Assembly: GCF_900130125.1 (NCBI RefSeq)
Contig: NZ_FQXY01000007.1
Location: forward strand, 310,001-374,000
DNA from: Bacteroides congonensis
GTDB lineage: Bacteria > Bacteroidota > Bacteroidia > Bacteroidales > Bacteroidaceae
Length of the DNA stretch: 64,000 nt
Direction of reading: 5' to 3'
The notes under the pieces are model-generated. The model worked only from the letters and a program-made list of their open reading frames with translations. It was not told the origin of the DNA and ran no database searches. Of the stretch, positions 17,623 through 26,652 are shown piece after piece. Every line of letters begins with the position of its first letter. Position 1 is the first letter of the stretch. The translations under genes were made by a program, and so were the position numbers.

Positions 17623-19233
17623 ATGCCTATAAGTATTCAACAAATCAGCTATATCCATCCGGATAAAGAAGTATTATTCAGTGATCTCAATTTCGCCATC
17701 AGCAAAGGACAGAAATTGGGATTAGTCGGTAACAATGGCTGTGGCAAGTCCACTCTGCTACAAATTATCGCCGGACAATTATCGCCTTCTTCAGGTGTCA
17801 TTGTCCGACCGGACGACCTTTATTACATTCCGCAACATTTCGGACAATATGATTCATTAACTATCGCACAAGTCTTGCATATAGACAGCAAACAGCAAGC
17901 TCTGCACGCTATTCTCGCAGGAGATGCCTCAACAGAGAATTTCACGTTACTGGATGACGACTGGAATATCGAAGAACGTTCCGTCGCCGCCCTTGATTTG
18001 TGGGGATTGGGTCAGTTTCCCCTATCCCACCCGATGCATCTGCTTAGCGGTGGAGAAAAAACCCGTGTCTTTTTGGCAGGCATGGATATTCATAATCCAT
18101 CTGTCATTCTTATGGATGAGCCGACGAATCATCTTGATATTTCGGGCAGGCAACGTTTGTATGACTGGGTGGAGAAATATCGTTCTACTCTGTTGGTAGT
18201 GAGCCATGACCGTACGTTGCTTAATATTCTGCCTGAGATATGCGAACTGGAAAAACACCAAATCAACTATTATGGTGGAAATTACGAATTTTACAAAGAA
18301 CAAAAAGCCATTCTGCAACAGGCCTTACAGCAACGCATCGAAGAAAAAGAGAAAGCCTTGCGGATAGCCCGTAAAGTAGCCCGGGAGACTGCCGAACGAA
18401 GAGCTAAACAGAATGTACGCGGTGAAAAAGCCAATATGAAAAAAGGTGTTCCACGGATTGTACTAAACGCATTGCAGGGAAAATCGGAAAAAAGTACCAG
18501 TAAGCTGAACAGTGTCCATCAGGAAAAAGCCGAGAAGCTGACCGATGAACGTAACCTGCTTCGAGGTTCGCTGTCACCAACCGCCGTATTGAAAACAGAC
18601 TTCAACAGTTCATCCCTTCATAGCGGGAAGATATTGGTGACGGCAAAGGATGTCAACTTCAGCTATCATTCCGAACAGAATCCACCGAAGAACCCGCTTT
18701 GGCAGACTCCTCTCAGCTTTCAATTAAAAAGCGGAGATCGTCTCCGTATCGAGGGAGCTAATGGCAGCGGAAAGACAACACTCCTGAAATTAATTACCGG
18801 ACAACTCCAACCCGCCGTAGGAACTCTGATTCGGGCAGACTTCACTTCTGTGTATCTCAATCAGGAATATTCGATTATCGACGACCGGAATACGATACTG
18901 GAACAGGCTTACGCATTCAATACCCGTAACCTGCCGGAACATGAAATCAAGATTATCCTGAACCGTTATCTTTTCCCGGCTTCCGAATGGGACAAGTCTT
19001 GCCGGAAACTTAGCGGCGGAGAGAAAATGCGTCTCGCTTTCTGTTGCCTGATGATTAGTAACAATACCCCGGACATGTTTATCCTGGACGAACCGACCAA
19101 TAACCTGGATATACAAAGTATTGAAATCATCACCAATACAATCAAAAATTATACAGGTACTGTCATCGCTATTTCTCACGACAATTATTTCATCCGTGAG
19201 ATTGGTGTCGACCAGCGTATTGCATTAAGTTAA
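17623..19233 (+). CDS. ABC-F family ATPase
   Basis: Soluble protein of 536 residues with two nucleotide-binding domains and no membrane segments. Domain 1 has GNNGCGKST, LSGGEKTR and ILMDEPTNHLD. A basic, coiled-coil linker (about 225-320) joins it to domain 2 with GANGSGKTT, LSGGEKMR and ILDEPTNNLD. ABC-F proteins act on the ribosome, either as translation factors or as ribosome-protection resistance proteins. Which applies here cannot be told from motifs. The start is placed at ATG 17623, since the ABC domain begins at once after it. The long, structured leader would suit inducible expression. Confidence 0.9.
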   Translation: MPISIQQISYIHPDKEVLFSDLNFAISKGQKLGLVGNNGCGKSTLLQIIAGQLSPSSGVIVRPDDLYYIPQHFGQYDSLTIAQVLHIDSKQQALHAILAGDASTENFTLLDDDWNIEERSVAALDLWGLGQFPLSHPMHLLSGGEKTRVFLAGMDIHNPSVILMDEPTNHLDISGRQRLYDWVEKYRSTLLVVSHDRTLLNILPEICELEKHQINYYGGNYEFYKEQKAILQQALQQRIEEKEKALRIARKVARETAERRAKQNVRGEKANMKKGVPRIVLNALQGKSEKSTSKLNSVHQEKAEKLTDERNLLRGSLSPTAVLKTDFNSSSLHSGKILVTAKDVNFSYHSEQNPPKNPLWQTPLSFQLKSGDRLRIEGANGSGKTTLLKLITGQLQPAVGTLIRADFTSVYLNQEYSIIDDRNTILEQAYAFNTRNLPEHEIKIILNRYLFPASEWDKSCRKLSGGEKMRLAFCCLMISNNTPDMFILDEPTNNLDIQSIEIITNTIKNYTGTVIAISHDNYFIREIGVDQRIALS

Positions 19234-19319
19234 TCTATTGTTATTTTATCCGATAAAGTCTCAAATATCAATACGGTTTTTTATAACTTCGCAGCGCGAA
19301 GAAAAAGAATAAAAATAAA

Positions 19320-20108
19320 ATGAGTCAAACAACGCAATCATGGTGGTTTATCTTTTATAAAGACCAACTACTTCTTGAAAAGAAAGGGAACGGCACATTT
19401 GCCCTTCCTTGCGGAGAAATTCCGCCTATCGTTATCAAAGAAAAAACTACGGTACATACTATCACAACATTGGAGGGAAAGAATTGCAAATCTTTCTCTC
19501 TGCCCGCACCTATCGAAGAATCAGAGCGATATGTAATGATCGGACTTCGTGCTTCTTATGAGTATCTTCCGCTGTCTCACTATCAGACAGCAGGGAAAGC
19601 GCATGAGATTCTGCACTGGGACAGAAACAGCCGTTTCTGTTCCGCCTGCGGTACACCTATGGAGCAGAAAGAGCCTATCATGAAGCGCTGCCCGAAGTGT
19701 GGGCGGGAAGTATATCCCGCCATTTCGACCGCAGTTCTCGTATTAGTACGAAAAGAAGACTCATTGCTTCTTGTCCATGCCCGCAACTTCAAAGGAACAT
19801 TCAACAGTCTCGTTGCCGGCTTCCTCGAAACGGGTGAGACACTGGAAGAATGTGTTGCCCGCGAAGTAAAAGAGGAAACCGGACTGGATGTGAACAATAT
19901 TACTTATTTCGGCAACCAACCCTGGCCTTACCCCAGCGGATTAATGGTTGGATTTATAGCTGATTATGCCGGTGGGAAACTAAAACTCCAGGATGAAGAA
20001 TTAAGTTCGGGCGACTTCTACACAAGAGATAATTTGCCAGAACTTCCCCGGAAGCTAAGTCTTGCACGGAAGATGATTGACTGGTGGATAGAAAGTAACA
20101 ATGAATAA
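19320..20108 (+). CDS. nudC: NADH pyrophosphatase (NudC-like Nudix hydrolase)
   Basis: Cleaves NADH to NMNH and AMP; NudC enzymes also remove NAD caps from RNA. The 262 residues show the four-cysteine zinc ribbon (FCSACG and RCPKCG, about 101-122), the Nudix box from Gly161 onward (GFLETGETLEECVAREVKEE, continuing to TGL), and the NudC signature QPWPYPSG, usually SQPWPFPxS. Length and domain order match the family. It overlaps the broken Crp-like gene by 8 bp. Confidence 0.93.
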   Translation: MSQTTQSWWFIFYKDQLLLEKKGNGTFALPCGEIPPIVIKEKTTVHTITTLEGKNCKSFSLPAPIEESERYVMIGLRASYEYLPLSHYQTAGKAHEILHWDRNSRFCSACGTPMEQKEPIMKRCPKCGREVYPAISTAVLVLVRKEDSLLLVHARNFKGTFNSLVAGFLETGETLEECVAREVKEETGLDVNNITYFGNQPWPYPSGLMVGFIADYAGGKLKLQDEELSSGDFYTRDNLPELPRKLSLARKMIDWWIESNNE

Positions 20109-20400
20109 TCCAAACATGGAAAACATTATCAAAGGCATCCGCCAATATTATCCGGTATCTGACAATTCATTGGAAGAACTTTTCAGCCATATGAGAAAAC
20201 TGGAACTTCCCAAGAAGCATTTACTGATACAGGGTGGAGTGATAGACCGCCATGTTTATTTTATAGAAAAGGGATTTTGCCGTTCTTATTGTCTGCGTGA
20301 CGGGGAAGAAATCACAATTTGGTTTTCGCGCGAAGGTGATATCACCTTTGCAATGAAAGATTTATATCACAATGAAGCGGGATATGAATATGTAGATTAA
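20101..20400 (+). pseudogene. Truncated Crp/Fnr-type regulator, sensor half only
   Basis: A 99-residue frame matching the start of Crp-like cyclic-nucleotide-binding regulators common in Bacteroides (KKHLLIQGGVIDRHVYFIEKG and a following EITIWFSREGDITF). Such proteins are normally about 190-200 residues. This one stops after GYEYVD, before the end of the sensor domain, and has no helix-turn-helix. The next 45 bp carry the promoter of the acyltransferase gene and no recognisable continuation in any frame, so a deletion is more likely than a simple frameshift. Confidence 0.7.
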
Positions 20401-20444
20401 ATACTTTTTTAATCTATGTGAATTTTTTTATCGGAGAAAAGCCG

Positions 20445-20452
20445 TACTTTTG
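20445..20452 (+). promoter_or_regulatory. Bacteroides -7 element before the acyltransferase gene
   Basis: TACTTTTG. Transcription would begin near 20459. This rules out a possible TTG start at 20450 and supports GTG at 20480. Confidence 0.55.
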
Positions 20453-20479
20453 CAGGCAAATATAAAAACGACTTATACC

Positions 20480-21529
20480 GTGATTCACACACTGACTTCT
20501 CTACGTATATTTTTTGCCTTGATGGTATTCGGGGCTCATTGCTATGTTCTGGACTCTAGCTTTGATGCCCATTTCTTCAAAGAGGGGTTTGTCGGAGTGA
20601 GTTTCTTCTTCGTTCTTAGCGGATTTATCATTGCCTACAACTATCAGGAAAAACTACTGGTAAAAAGTACTACCAAACGTACTTTTTGGATAGCACGCAT
20701 TGCCCGTATCTACCCACTGCACCTGCTGACTCTCTTAATAGTCGCATGTATAGGAGGATACGTACAATACAGCGACACGGTGGACTGGCTCAAGCACTTT
20801 GTAGCTTCCACCTTCCTATTACAGCCCTTTTTCCCGTCCGCCGACTATTTCTTTTCTTTCAACAGTCCTTCATGGAGTTTGGGATGCGAACAGTTATTCT
20901 ATTTTTGTTTTCCGCTTGTTATCCCCTTTTTGAATAACAAACGAAATTTGCTTATCACCCTTTTTATCTGCCTTCTCCTTATGCTAGCAGGCATGTATAT
21001 GACACCTGATGAACAAATCAAGGCATACTGGTATGTAAATCCGATAACCCGTCTGCCGGATTTTCTTGTGGGAGTTTTACTCTACCAGTTATACAAGTCG
21101 ATACGCAATAAAAAGATTTCTTATTCTACCGGGACATTGTTGGAAACAGGAGTGATCGCTTTCTTTCTTCTTTTCTATCTCAGTGCCGCATTTATTCCCA
21201 AAGTATATCGTTATTCCTGTTATTACTGGTTGCCCATCTCCTTATTGATACTCATTTTCGCTCTACAAAAAGGAGGTATTTCCCGGCTGTTGTCTAACCG
21301 TTTCTTAATTATAGGCGGAGAAATCAGTTACAGTTTCTACCTGATACATCTTTTCATCATACTTACATACTCTAAAATGGCAGCTTTTTATCAATGGCCT
21401 ACGCAATGGATGATAAGTGTTCCTATTATCCTCTGTACCACTATTGCACTTAGCCTGTTATCCTACTATTATTTTGAAAAGCCCGCCAACAAATGGGTAA
21501 AACGAATATTCACTAAAAAACAATTATAA
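20480..21529 (+). CDS. Acyltransferase 3 family membrane protein
   Basis: Integral membrane O-acyltransferase (OafA/NodX type) of 349 residues. It opens with the family phrase LTSLRIFFALMVFGAHC, which carries the essential Arg and His, followed by GFVGVSFFFVLSGFIIAY and about ten membrane helices. Such enzymes acylate polysaccharides, lipids or peptidoglycan from the periplasmic face; the substrate here is unknown. The GTG start follows from the promoter position. The DUF418 gene follows 9 bp after the stop, so the two are an operon. Confidence 0.88.
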   Translation: MIHTLTSLRIFFALMVFGAHCYVLDSSFDAHFFKEGFVGVSFFFVLSGFIIAYNYQEKLLVKSTTKRTFWIARIARIYPLHLLTLLIVACIGGYVQYSDTVDWLKHFVASTFLLQPFFPSADYFFSFNSPSWSLGCEQLFYFCFPLVIPFLNNKRNLLITLFICLLLMLAGMYMTPDEQIKAYWYVNPITRLPDFLVGVLLYQLYKSIRNKKISYSTGTLLETGVIAFFLLFYLSAAFIPKVYRYSCYYWLPISLLILIFALQKGGISRLLSNRFLIIGGEISYSFYLIHLFIILTYSKMAAFYQWPTQWMISVPIILCTTIALSLLSYYYFEKPANKWVKRIFTKKQL

Positions 21530-21538
21530 ATCAACACC

Positions 21539-22714
21539 ATGAAATTATCAACGAAAACACCACGAATTGAGGTAGTAGACGCTCTTAGAGGTTTTGCCGT
21601 TATGGCTATCCTCCTGGTACATAACCTGGAGCATTTTATTTTCCCGGTTTATCCGGAGAATTCTCCCGAGTGGCTAACCATTTTAGACAATGGAGTATTC
21701 AATGCAGTATTCTCTCTGTTTGCGGGAAAATCTTATGCCATATTCGCTCTGCTCTTTGGATTTACTTTCTATATTCAATCGCATAATCAGAAGCTGAAAG
21801 GAAAAGATTTCGGTTATCGTTTTTTATGGAGAATGGTTTTACTGGTTGGATTCGCAACATTGAATGCTGCCTTTTTCCCGGCGGGAGACGTACTTCTTCT
21901 ATTTGCAATAGTCGGCCTCGTATTGTTCATCGTACGCAAATGGAGCGACAAAGCCATTTTGATTACTGCTATTATATTCTTGTTGCAACCTATTGAATGG
22001 TATCACTACATTGCCAGTCTTTTCAATCCTGGCTATACGTTACCCGACTTGAAAGTCGGAGCCATGTATGCCGAAGTAGCCGAATACACGAAAGGCGGAA
22101 ACTTTTGGGATTTCTTTATAGGTAATATCACATTAGGACAGAAAGCCAGTTTGCTGTGGGCTGTTGGCGCCGGACGCTTCTTACAAACGGCCGGATTATT
22201 CCTGGTCGGTTTGTATATCGGACGCAAAGAATTATTCGTCACTACCGAATCTCATCTGAAATTCTGGATAAAAGCACTTATCATTGCGGCGATCAGTTTC
22301 GCTCCGCTCTACTCGCTGAAAGAACAGATTATGCAAAGTGACAGTAGCCTGATTCAGAATACAGTAGGCACCGCTTTTGATATGTGGCAGAAATTCGCGT
22401 TTACTATTGTACTGGTAGCTTCTTTCATCCTGCTATACCAGAAAGACAAGTTCAAGAAAGCGGTTTCCAATTTACGTTTTTACGGAAAGATGAGTTTGAC
22501 AAACTACATCTCCCAGTCTATCTTGGGAGCTATCATCTATTTCCCATTCGGATTCTACCTGGCTCCCTATTGCGGATATAGCATCAGCTTACTAATCGGT
22601 ATTATTCTTCTTATACTGCAAGTACAGTTCTGCAAATGGTGGTTGTCCAAACATAAACAAGGGCCGCTGGAAACGATATGGCACAAATGGACTTGGATAG
22701 GAAGCAAGAAATAA
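21539..22714 (+). CDS. DUF418 (YeiB-like) membrane protein
   Basis: A 391-residue polytopic membrane protein. It begins RIEVVDALRGFAVMAILLVHN, the N-terminal signature shared by DUF418 and heparan-acetyltransferase-like proteins, and has about ten helices. A long extracytoplasmic loop falls near 165-195. The C-terminal part (YGKMSLTNYISQSILGAIIYFP) is the DUF418 domain proper. Function is unknown. Its pairing with an acyltransferase-3 gene suggests both act on the same cell-surface molecule (inference). Confidence 0.85.
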   Translation: MKLSTKTPRIEVVDALRGFAVMAILLVHNLEHFIFPVYPENSPEWLTILDNGVFNAVFSLFAGKSYAIFALLFGFTFYIQSHNQKLKGKDFGYRFLWRMVLLVGFATLNAAFFPAGDVLLLFAIVGLVLFIVRKWSDKAILITAIIFLLQPIEWYHYIASLFNPGYTLPDLKVGAMYAEVAEYTKGGNFWDFFIGNITLGQKASLLWAVGAGRFLQTAGLFLVGLYIGRKELFVTTESHLKFWIKALIIAAISFAPLYSLKEQIMQSDSSLIQNTVGTAFDMWQKFAFTIVLVASFILLYQKDKFKKAVSNLRFYGKMSLTNYISQSILGAIIYFPFGFYLAPYCGYSISLLIGIILLILQVQFCKWWLSKHKQGPLETIWHKWTWIGSKK

Positions 22715-22997
22715 CGGAGAGGTACATATACAATCAAGAAAGCAGGCTACGAAATACACTCAAACTACAAACGAACAACTTATGAATATGAAACTGAACG
22801 TATCACTCTAAAGCATCAACAAAACATGTGTATCCGCAGCCTGCCTGTTGAAATTGAGATGATGCCAATACAACAAGAGTTCCCCAAGAATGATTAGAAA
22901 GTCGGCTTAAAGAATGCAAAGGAATCGAAAGAACTGTGCTAAACCGGGCTAAATGCCCAAAAACAGGAGAAATCAAGACGATACACAGATAAAAAGA
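22715..22997. other. Intergenic stretch without a recognised gene
   Basis: No frame with recognisable protein similarity, no -7 promoter motif and no array is seen here. Together with the terminator that follows, it separates the DUF418 gene from the convergent phosphohexomutase gene. Confidence 0.6.
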
Positions 22998-23035
22998 AGC
23001 GCCCCTATACTCTTCAAAAAGACTATAGAGGCGCT
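22998..23035. terminator. Bidirectional terminator
   Basis: Stem AGCGCC-CTATA-TCTT pairing with AAGA-TATAG-GGCGCT, with two single-base mismatches. It is followed by ATTTTATTATT on the plus strand and TTCTTTTTATC on the minus strand. It lies 44 bp past the stop of the minus-strand phosphohexomutase gene. Confidence 0.8.
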
Positions 23036-23078
23036 ATTTTATTATTGTCCTATTCTGAAACTATCAGAAGAAACTGAA

Positions 23079-24824
23079 TCAGATACCCAGTGACTTCTTC
23101 ACTGCTTCAATCTTTTCCATTGCAGCAGACTCGGCAGAAGCAAAACAGTTACGGCAACCCATTTCACCTTGAACTTCCATATAGAACTTAATCTTAGGTT
23201 CTGTTCCTGAAGGACGAACTGAAACTTTGCTGCCATCTTCTGTGAAATACTGAAGAACATTAGATGGTTCAGGCATATCAATTACAGTTACATTGCCCTT
23301 GTCGTCAGTCTGCTTCAGAGTTTGATAGTCTTTGCTCAGGATTACTTTAGAGCCACCCAATTCTTTCGGCGGGTTAGCGCGGAAGTTTTCCATCATCGCT
23401 TTGATTTCTTCAGCACCGCTCTTACCCGGCTTCACTACGTTGACTGTAAATTCTTTAGAGAATCCGTATTCTACGTAGATATCAAGCAGTAATTGATACA
23501 GTGATTTACCATTATCTTTTGCCCATGCAGCAACTTCAGCAATCAAGCAGCAAGCTGATACGGCATCTTTATCGCGAACGAAGTCTTCGGCAAGAAATCC
23601 GTAGCTTTCTTCACCACCACCGATATACTTCTTCTGACCTTCACGCAAACGGATTTCACGTGCAATCCATTTGAATCCGGTATAGCAGTCGAGCATTTCG
23701 ATGTTATTCTTGTCAGCAATCTTCTTGATAAGTTCAGTAGTAACGATTGTCTTCACACAGAACTCATTGCCTTTAATCTTACCCAGTTGCTTATATTGAG
23801 TCAGGATATAGTAAAGGTACATCATACAAGTCTGGTTACCGTTGATAAGTACCCATTCGCCCTTATCATCCTTGCAAGCGATACCCACACGGTCAGCATC
23901 CGGGTCGGAAGCCATTACCAGGTCGGCATCAATTTCTTTGGCCAGGTTCACAGCCATAGAAAGTGCTTCTGCATTTTCAGGATTCGGAGATACGACCGTC
24001 GGGAAGTTACCATCCTTAATCATCTGTTCGGGCACAGTGAATACGTTTTCAAATCCCCACATCTTCAATGCACGCGGAATCAACATCATACCTGTACCGT
24101 GAATCGGAGTATAAACGATCTTCATATCCTTGTGGCGTGCAATAGCTTCCGGATCGATAGAAACAGTTTTCACCATATCCAGATAAATCTTGTCGATGTC
24201 TTCACCGATAATCTGAATCAAATCAGGGTTACCTTGGAACTTGATGTCGGCAGCAGAAGCAATTGCGTTCACTTCGTCGATGATACCTTTATCGTGCGGA
24301 GCCAATACCTGTGCGCCATCATCCCAATATGCCTTATAACCGTTATATTCTTTCGGATTATGGGAAGCAGTCAGGATAATACCGCTTTGGCAACCGAGGT
24401 GACGGATAGCAAAAGACATTTCCGGAGTCGGGCGCATATCATCGAACAGATATACTTTGATGCCGTTGGCAGAGAAGATATTGGCGGAAGTTTCCGCAAA
24501 CAGACGGCTGTTGTTACGGCAGTCGTGACCCACTACTACAGAAATCTGCGGCAGGTCTTTGAAGTTCTTTTTCAGATAGTTGGAAAGTCCTTGAGTAGCA
24601 GCTCCTACCGTATAGATATTCATACGATTGCTACCTACACCCATGATACCACGCAGACCACCCGTACCAAATTCAAGGTCTTTGTAGAAAGCTTCAATTA
24701 ATTCGGTTTTATCATCGTTTTCCAACATGCGTTTCACTTCAGCCTGAGTTTCGGCATCATAAGCCGGGGTCAGCCATTTTTCGGCTTTTTCAGTGACCTG
24801 TTTGATTAGTTCCTGATTTTCCAT
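23079..24824 (-). CDS. Phosphoglucomutase/phosphomannomutase
   Basis: Interconverts hexose 1- and 6-phosphates (alpha-D-phosphohexomutase superfamily). The 581 residues have the phosphoserine loop TASHNPKEYNGYK, the metal loop DPDADRVG, the sugar-binding loop GGEESYG and the C-terminal phosphate-binding loop SVRPSGTEPKIKFY. The length is that of the PgcA/PMM2-like long class. It is a single gene with its own promoter motif (24880-24887) and a strong terminator. Confidence 0.95.
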   Translation of the reverse strand: MENQELIKQVTEKAEKWLTPAYDAETQAEVKRMLENDDKTELIEAFYKDLEFGTGGLRGIMGVGSNRMNIYTVGAATQGLSNYLKKNFKDLPQISVVVGHDCRNNSRLFAETSANIFSANGIKVYLFDDMRPTPEMSFAIRHLGCQSGIILTASHNPKEYNGYKAYWDDGAQVLAPHDKGIIDEVNAIASAADIKFQGNPDLIQIIGEDIDKIYLDMVKTVSIDPEAIARHKDMKIVYTPIHGTGMMLIPRALKMWGFENVFTVPEQMIKDGNFPTVVSPNPENAEALSMAVNLAKEIDADLVMASDPDADRVGIACKDDKGEWVLINGNQTCMMYLYYILTQYKQLGKIKGNEFCVKTIVTTELIKKIADKNNIEMLDCYTGFKWIAREIRLREGQKKYIGGGEESYGFLAEDFVRDKDAVSACCLIAEVAAWAKDNGKSLYQLLLDIYVEYGFSKEFTVNVVKPGKSGAEEIKAMMENFRANPPKELGGSKVILSKDYQTLKQTDDKGNVTVIDMPEPSNVLQYFTEDGSKVSVRPSGTEPKIKFYMEVQGEMGCRNCFASAESAAMEKIEAVKKSLGI

Positions 24825-24879
24825 TTCGATTGTTATTTATATGGTTAATGAATTATTTATTGCTATTGTCTTGAGCACA

Positions 24880-24887
24880 CAAATGTA
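24880..24887 (-). promoter_or_regulatory. Bacteroides -7 element before the phosphohexomutase gene
   Basis: TACATTTG on the minus strand, about 55 nt before the start codon at 24824. Confidence 0.5.
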
Positions 24888-24984
24888 AAATAATAAGTTT
24901 ATAATTCCTATTCTTTTAATTGAAATTTGAGAATTAAGAATTAAAAAACAGTATACTCAATACCTGATATCTAATACTTAATAT

Positions 24985-26628
24985 CTATTCTTGCGGTACT
25001 TTATATCTGTCTCCGGTCTGTTTTACATATTCCTGCAAAAACTCCTTCGGATAACCGGGACGAAGCACTCCGGCAGGTTGTCCGATAGAATTACGTTCAA
25101 ACTGTCCGTCTTTCACACGTTTCACTACTCCGTCGTTATATTTCACAATCAGGAAAGTCCCTAATTGCTTCCATGTATCGAAAGTACTTTGGGCAGTCAT
25201 GTTGGTATAGTTGGTCAAAAAATCAATAGCGGCGTTTTTATCTTTTTCCAACAGTTTGACCGCCATCTCCTCAATACCTTGCTGCGCATTGTTAAAGGTC
25301 GTTTCCATCTCCTTCTGCGCTTCACGCACATCACCAATCATCAAGTCATAACGCGGATAAACCATATTAGACACCCAGTTGAAAATCCAGAAAGCTGAAT
25401 TCCACGAGAATGTAATATAATCGGCTCCGTCCACACGTGTATAACATATCGGCGCTTTAGTGGCACAACAATAAACAGGAGTAAATACCGCCATATTCGC
25501 ATCGTCCACACCAAACCAAAGTACGCCCCCTATCGGGTCGGGCATATTAGCCCGCATCTGTGCAACAAATACAAAACCGCTTTGTTGAGTGGAAATTGGA
25601 CGTTCATTGAAATATTCCTGTCCGTCGACCTTGAAGTTCAAAGGAGAAAGACGGTACGGTATCTTATAAGGGCCTGCTCCGAAATCATTGGAGATGTCAA
25701 GCGGAGTCCCTTCATAATGGTCGCGCATCATATCTTTTACATCTTGTACAGACAGCTTATGTTTCGGTTTTACGAAAAGAGGCATCGGGGTATCTGTTTT
25801 TCCTTCGATATAAGGAAGATACTCTTTTCCATTGTCCGTGAATTTATTGAAATAGCTCCATACACGGGCTTCACAAAAGCGACGTGCACCGAAATCAAGG
25901 GGAGCATAAGCAAGCGAAAAACTAAAATCCTTGTTTACTCCGTTGAAGTAACCTCTCTCACGTGCGAAAGAGACAACATCGGGAGAATACATGCAGTTCT
26001 CCTTATCGTTCATGTCAAACTGATGGATGCGCGACTGGTTGGCATGAGCCGAGATACAATCGTCCGGCACACGTACAGCTACCCAAACAGCTCCACGGAT
26101 ACCGGGGCCTTTGCCAATCATTTCCATAATCCATATTTCGTTCGGGTCGGCGATGGTGAAAGATTCCCCACTGCTGTAATAACCGTATTGCTGCACCAGG
26201 TCAGTCATTATTTTAATGGCCTCACGAGCAGTACGCGAACGTTGCAAACCGATATAAATCAAACTGCCGTAATCAATAATTCCCGTAGAATCCGCCAGTT
26301 CGGGACGTCCACCGAAAGTTGTTTCACCAATTGTTACCTGATATTCATTCATATTCCCGGTCACATTGTAAGTCTGACGTGCCTGTTCGATTTCCCCCAA
26401 GTACTTACCAGTATCCCATTCATACACTTTTAGCATGGTTCCTTTCGGATAAGTAGCTGCCGGATAATGATACAGTTCTCCAAACAAGCCGTACGAATCG
26501 GCAGAATAGGAAACGATGGTCGAGCCATCGGTGGAAGCGTTCTTACCGACTATCAGATTCGTACAGGCGAAAGTGTTCGCCACAGCCGCCACCAGTATGG
26601 CAGCACACAGAAAAATTCTTCTCTTCAT
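24985..26628 (-). CDS. Secreted C69-family dipeptidase
   Basis: Peptidase of the C69 (PepD-like, Ntn-hydrolase) family, 547 residues. A signal peptide spans 1-21 and is followed directly by Cys22 in CTNLIVGKNASTDGS. In this family the Cys becomes the N-terminal nucleophile after cleavage, so signal removal may itself expose the active residue. Conserved phrases include SADSYGLFGELY and IMEMIGKGPG. Likely periplasmic, releasing dipeptides. The start at 26628 (rather than 26643) gives the cleaner signal. It follows the M23 peptidase gene by 24 bp, so the two form an operon. Confidence 0.9.
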   Translation of the reverse strand: MKRRIFLCAAILVAAVANTFACTNLIVGKNASTDGSTIVSYSADSYGLFGELYHYPAATYPKGTMLKVYEWDTGKYLGEIEQARQTYNVTGNMNEYQVTIGETTFGGRPELADSTGIIDYGSLIYIGLQRSRTAREAIKIMTDLVQQYGYYSSGESFTIADPNEIWIMEMIGKGPGIRGAVWVAVRVPDDCISAHANQSRIHQFDMNDKENCMYSPDVVSFARERGYFNGVNKDFSFSLAYAPLDFGARRFCEARVWSYFNKFTDNGKEYLPYIEGKTDTPMPLFVKPKHKLSVQDVKDMMRDHYEGTPLDISNDFGAGPYKIPYRLSPLNFKVDGQEYFNERPISTQQSGFVFVAQMRANMPDPIGGVLWFGVDDANMAVFTPVYCCATKAPICYTRVDGADYITFSWNSAFWIFNWVSNMVYPRYDLMIGDVREAQKEMETTFNNAQQGIEEMAVKLLEKDKNAAIDFLTNYTNMTAQSTFDTWKQLGTFLIVKYNDGVVKRVKDGQFERNSIGQPAGVLRPGYPKEFLQEYVKQTGDRYKVPQE

Positions 26629-26652
26629 AAATATATGATTCACTTTTAATAA

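Noticed and set aside
22751..22900. Short plus-strand frames after the DUF418 gene
   Set aside because: Frames are under 40 codons, have no promoter motif and no recognisable similarity.
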